Origin: an uncultured Collinsella sp.
GTDB lineage: Bacteria > Actinomycetota > Coriobacteriia > Coriobacteriales > Coriobacteriaceae
Assembly (NCBI GenBank): GCA_900549455.1
Contig: UROM01000032.1
Location: 1 to 16,187 of the forward strand
Length of the DNA: 16,187 nt
Reading direction: 5' to 3'
The notes under the pieces were generated by a model. That model had not been told where the DNA came from. It saw nothing but the letters and a program-made list of their open reading frames with translations, and ran no database searches. Positions 14,342 to 16,187 of the stretch are shown one piece after another. Every line of letters begins with the position of its first letter. The stretch's first letter is position 1. The position numbers were made by a program, and so were the translations under genes.

Positions 14342-14374
14342 ACGGGTGCGGACTTCGGTCTGCGCCCGTTTTTT
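14342..14374 (+). terminator. Intrinsic terminator of galU
   Basis: A 12-bp stem (14342-14353 with 14358-14369, two G-T pairs) is closed by a cUUCGg tetraloop and followed by TTTTTT. It lies 20 nt after the galU stop. Confidence 0.95.
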
Positions 14375-14390
14375 ATAAGAGCTGCGATTG

Positions 14391-14429
14391 TTGGCTCTCT
14401 GTTCACAGAAAATATATGAACAGATGTTC
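14391..14429 (+). promoter_or_regulatory. LexA-like box over a weak distal promoter upstream of rpoB
   Basis: GAAC-N4-GTTC (14418-14429) matches the Gram-positive/actinobacterial SOS box core. It directly follows a weak promoter, TTGGCT (14391-14396), 16 bp, TATATG (14413-14418). A CTGTTCA/TGAACAG inverted repeat (14399-14405 with 14417-14423) overlaps it. It could be chance. Confidence 0.35.
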
Positions 14430-14507
14430 GATACACATGCATCTACCTGCGTGTTTTCTGTCGAAAAACTTTGCTACTCCAAAAACTCAATCGCGTCAAG
14501 GCTTTTC

Positions 14508-14535
14508 TTGCTCAACGGTCGGTACCTGATAAACT
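14508..14535 (+). promoter_or_regulatory. Candidate proximal promoter of rpoB
   Basis: TTGCTC (14508-14513), 16 bp, TAAACT (14530-14535). It would give a leader of about 67 nt ahead of the GTG start. Confidence 0.45.
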
Positions 14536-14551
14536 ATTAGGTTGCGATAAC

Positions 14552-14572
14552 TGGCGAAGCTATGCCTCGCCA
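14552..14572 (+). other. Hairpin in the rpoB leader
   Basis: TGGCGA (14552-14557) pairs with TCGCCA (14567-14572), with an inner GC/GC step around a TAT loop. It sits between the predicted start and the RBS and has no T-run, so it is not a terminator. It may affect rpoB mRNA stability or translation. Confidence 0.4.
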
Positions 14573-14608
14573 ACCCACCGAGCATTTCCGTGAAGGAGGA
14601 AAAACCTG

Positions 14609-16152
14609 GTGACCTACGCATACACTGCCACTGAGCGCAAGCGCGTCAGCTTCGGGAAAATCCCGGAGGCCATGGAGCTCCCCAACCTTATCTCTGTTCA
14701 AAGGGAATCCTTTGAGCGTTTTAAGGACGAGGGCCTTCGTGAGGCGTTCAAGGAATCCAGCCCCATCCAGAGCCAGAACCATGTTCTCGAGGTTACCTTC
14801 GGCGAGCATCAGTTCGGCGACCCCGCGCATACCGTCGAGGAGTGCCGCGAGAAGGATATGACCTATCAGGCTCCGCTTCTGACCGACGTCCGTCTTACCA
14901 ACAAGGAAACCGGCGAGATCAAGGAGCAGCTCGTCTTCATGGGTGACTTCCCCATGATGACTGATCAGGGCACCTTCATCATCAACGGTACTGAGCGTAT
15001 CGTCGTCTCGCAGCTCGTCCGCTCCCCGGGCGTGTACTACAGCTCCGAGATGGATTCGGGCAAGCAGATCTACAAGGCCCAGATCATCCCGTCCCGCGGT
15101 GCCTGGCTCGAGTTTGAGGTCGACAAGCGCGACCAGCTCATGGTCTCCATCGACCGTAAGCGCAAGCAGAGCGCCACGATGTTTCTGCGCGCCCTTGGCA
15201 TCGCCGTCACCAACGACGACATCATCGAGCTGCTCGGCAACTCCGATGTGATCAAGCGCACCCTGGAGCGCGATACCGCCCTCACCCGCGAGGATGCCCT
15301 CATCGAGATCTACCGTCGCCTGCGCCCGGGCGAGCCTCCCACCGTGGATGCTTCCCGCAGCCTGCTCGAGGGCTTGCTCTTCAACCCGCAGCGCTACGAT
15401 CTGGCCCGCGTCGGTCGTTACAAGGTCAACAAGAAGCTTAACCTCACCACCGAGGAAGAGGTCACGGTGCTCACCGACGAGGATATCGTCGCTACGCTGC
15501 GCTACCTGCTGTCCCTCGCTGCTGGTGAGCAGGGCTTCAAGGTCGACGACATCGACCACTTTGGCAACCGCCGCATCCGTACCGTCGGCGAGCTCGTTGC
15601 CAACCAGTTCCGTATCGGCATGAGCCGTATGGAGCGCGTCGTCCGTGAGCGCATGAGCTCCCAGGACATCGATGAGATCACCCCGCAGTCGCTCATCAAC
15701 ATCCGCCCGATCGTGGCCTCCATCAAGGAGTTCTTCGGTTCCTCGCAGCTCTCGCAGTTCATGGACCAGGCGAACCCCCTGACCGGTCTGACCCACAAGC
15801 GCCGTCTGTCCGCACTCGGCCCTGGCGGTCTTGCCGGCCACAAGTCGGGTTCCAGCCGCCGCACTAACGTGCCGACGGCCGTCCGCGACGTTCACAACTC
15901 GCACTACAGCCGCATGTGCCCGATCGAGACCCCCGAAGGCCCCAACATCGGCCTGATCTCCTACCTCGCGACCTACGCCCGCATCAATGAGTACGGCTTT
16001 ATCGAAGCGCCGTTCCGCAAGGTCGACCACGAGACCTGCCGCGTGACCGACGAGATCGAATACATGACCGCAGACGTCGAGGACCAGTACATCGTCGGTC
16101 AGGCTGCCGAGCCTGTCGATGAAAACGGCTGTCTCGTCAACCAGCGTATCAC
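14609..16152 (+). CDS. rpoB: DNA-directed RNA polymerase beta subunit (5' part, truncated by contig end)
   Basis: The first 514 codons of the RNA polymerase beta subunit, open to the adapter junction. The GTG at 14609 has AAGGAGG at 9-nt spacing, and the protein begins (M)TYAYTATERKRVSFGKIPEA. The beta lobe segments GTFIINGTERIVVSQLVRSP and KQIYKAQIIPSRGAWLEFE are typical. The rifampicin region GSSQLSQFMDQANPL (377-391) and THKRRLSALGPGG (395-407) is wild-type at the main resistance positions (Asp386, His396 and Ser401, equivalent to E. coli 516, 526 and 531). Oddity: the fork-loop-2 stretch after GPGGL is AGHKSGSSRRTNVPTA (409-424) instead of the near-universal 8-residue TRERAGFE, and the following PTHYGR is NSHYSR. 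The downstream end and any rpoC are off the contig. Confidence 0.97.
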
Positions 16153-16187
16153 CTGTCTCTTATACACATCTGACGCTGCCGACGATC
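16153..16187 (+). other. Nextera (Tn5) sequencing adapter, not genomic
   Basis: CTGTCTCTTATACACATCT (16153-16171) is the reverse complement of the Tn5 mosaic end. It is followed by GACGCTGCCGACGA, the reverse complement of the read-1 primer, and by TC, probably the first two bases of an index. Genomic sequence ends at 16152. Confidence 0.98.

Noticed and set aside
14537..16030. 497-codon minus-strand open frame opposite rpoB
   Set aside because: Antisense shadow of rpoB with Leu/Val/Asp-rich low-complexity sequence and no RBS.
1..16187. Tn5-like terminal inverted repeats suggesting a composite transposon
   Set aside because: The matching ends are the sequencing library adapter including primer sequence, with no transposase inside and no target duplication.
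1..16187. CRISPR arrays, tRNA or rRNA genes, prophage or defence islands
   Set aside because: No regularly spaced repeats, cloverleaf-like segments, rRNA stretches or phage/defence proteins were seen in either strand.

Overview
This is a 16 kb contig from a high-GC bacterium, most likely a Collinsella-type member of the Coriobacteriia (Actinomycetota). The evidence is GC-rich wobble positions, strong GGAGG-type ribosome binding sites, GTG starts, the style of the r-protein and rpoB sequences, and the mix of sugar-use genes. The genus is inferred from sequence style, not from a database search. Both ends are not genomic: positions 1-31 and 16153-16187 are Illumina Nextera (Tn5 mosaic-end) adapter, so the biological sequence is 32-16152 and both outermost genes are cut.

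Left part, minus strand (32-2595): the 5' end of an HTH/WYL-type regulator, asnS (asparaginyl-tRNA synthetase) and a stand-alone glucose-family PTS IIA protein. asnS and the IIA gene each end in a clear intrinsic terminator. Middle part, plus strand (2840-9703): an alpha/beta-hydrolase; a FeoA-FeoB fusion for ferrous iron uptake behind a promoter whose start region carries a DtxR-like palindrome; a SotB-type MFS exporter; and a tightly coupled pair made of a GH13 amylase-like enzyme and a hypoxanthine/deoxyinosine DNA glycosylase. A minus-strand gene of unknown function (9705-10364) converges on this pair and diverges from a class I aminotransferase (10458-11594).

Right part, plus strand (11595-16152): the ribosomal/transcription block. 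A 500-bp intergenic region holds a very long imperfect palindrome (about 250 bp, with a perfect 33-bp core repeat). It is followed by a good promoter, an L10-type autoregulatory leader, an attenuator-like terminator and then rplJ-rplL. rplL ends in a strong terminator. galU sits between rplL and rpoB as its own transcription unit, and rpoB (first 514 codons) has its own promoter region with a LexA-like box. rpoB carries an unusual enlarged fork-loop-2 segment.

Most genes are ordinary housekeeping or metabolic genes, and no clear new defence or mobile system is visible. The least ordinary signals are the palindrome upstream of rplJ, the codon-use switch inside the aminotransferase gene, the rpoB fork-loop insertion, galU splitting rplL from rpoB, and the 25-bp-stem inverted repeat after the MFS gene.
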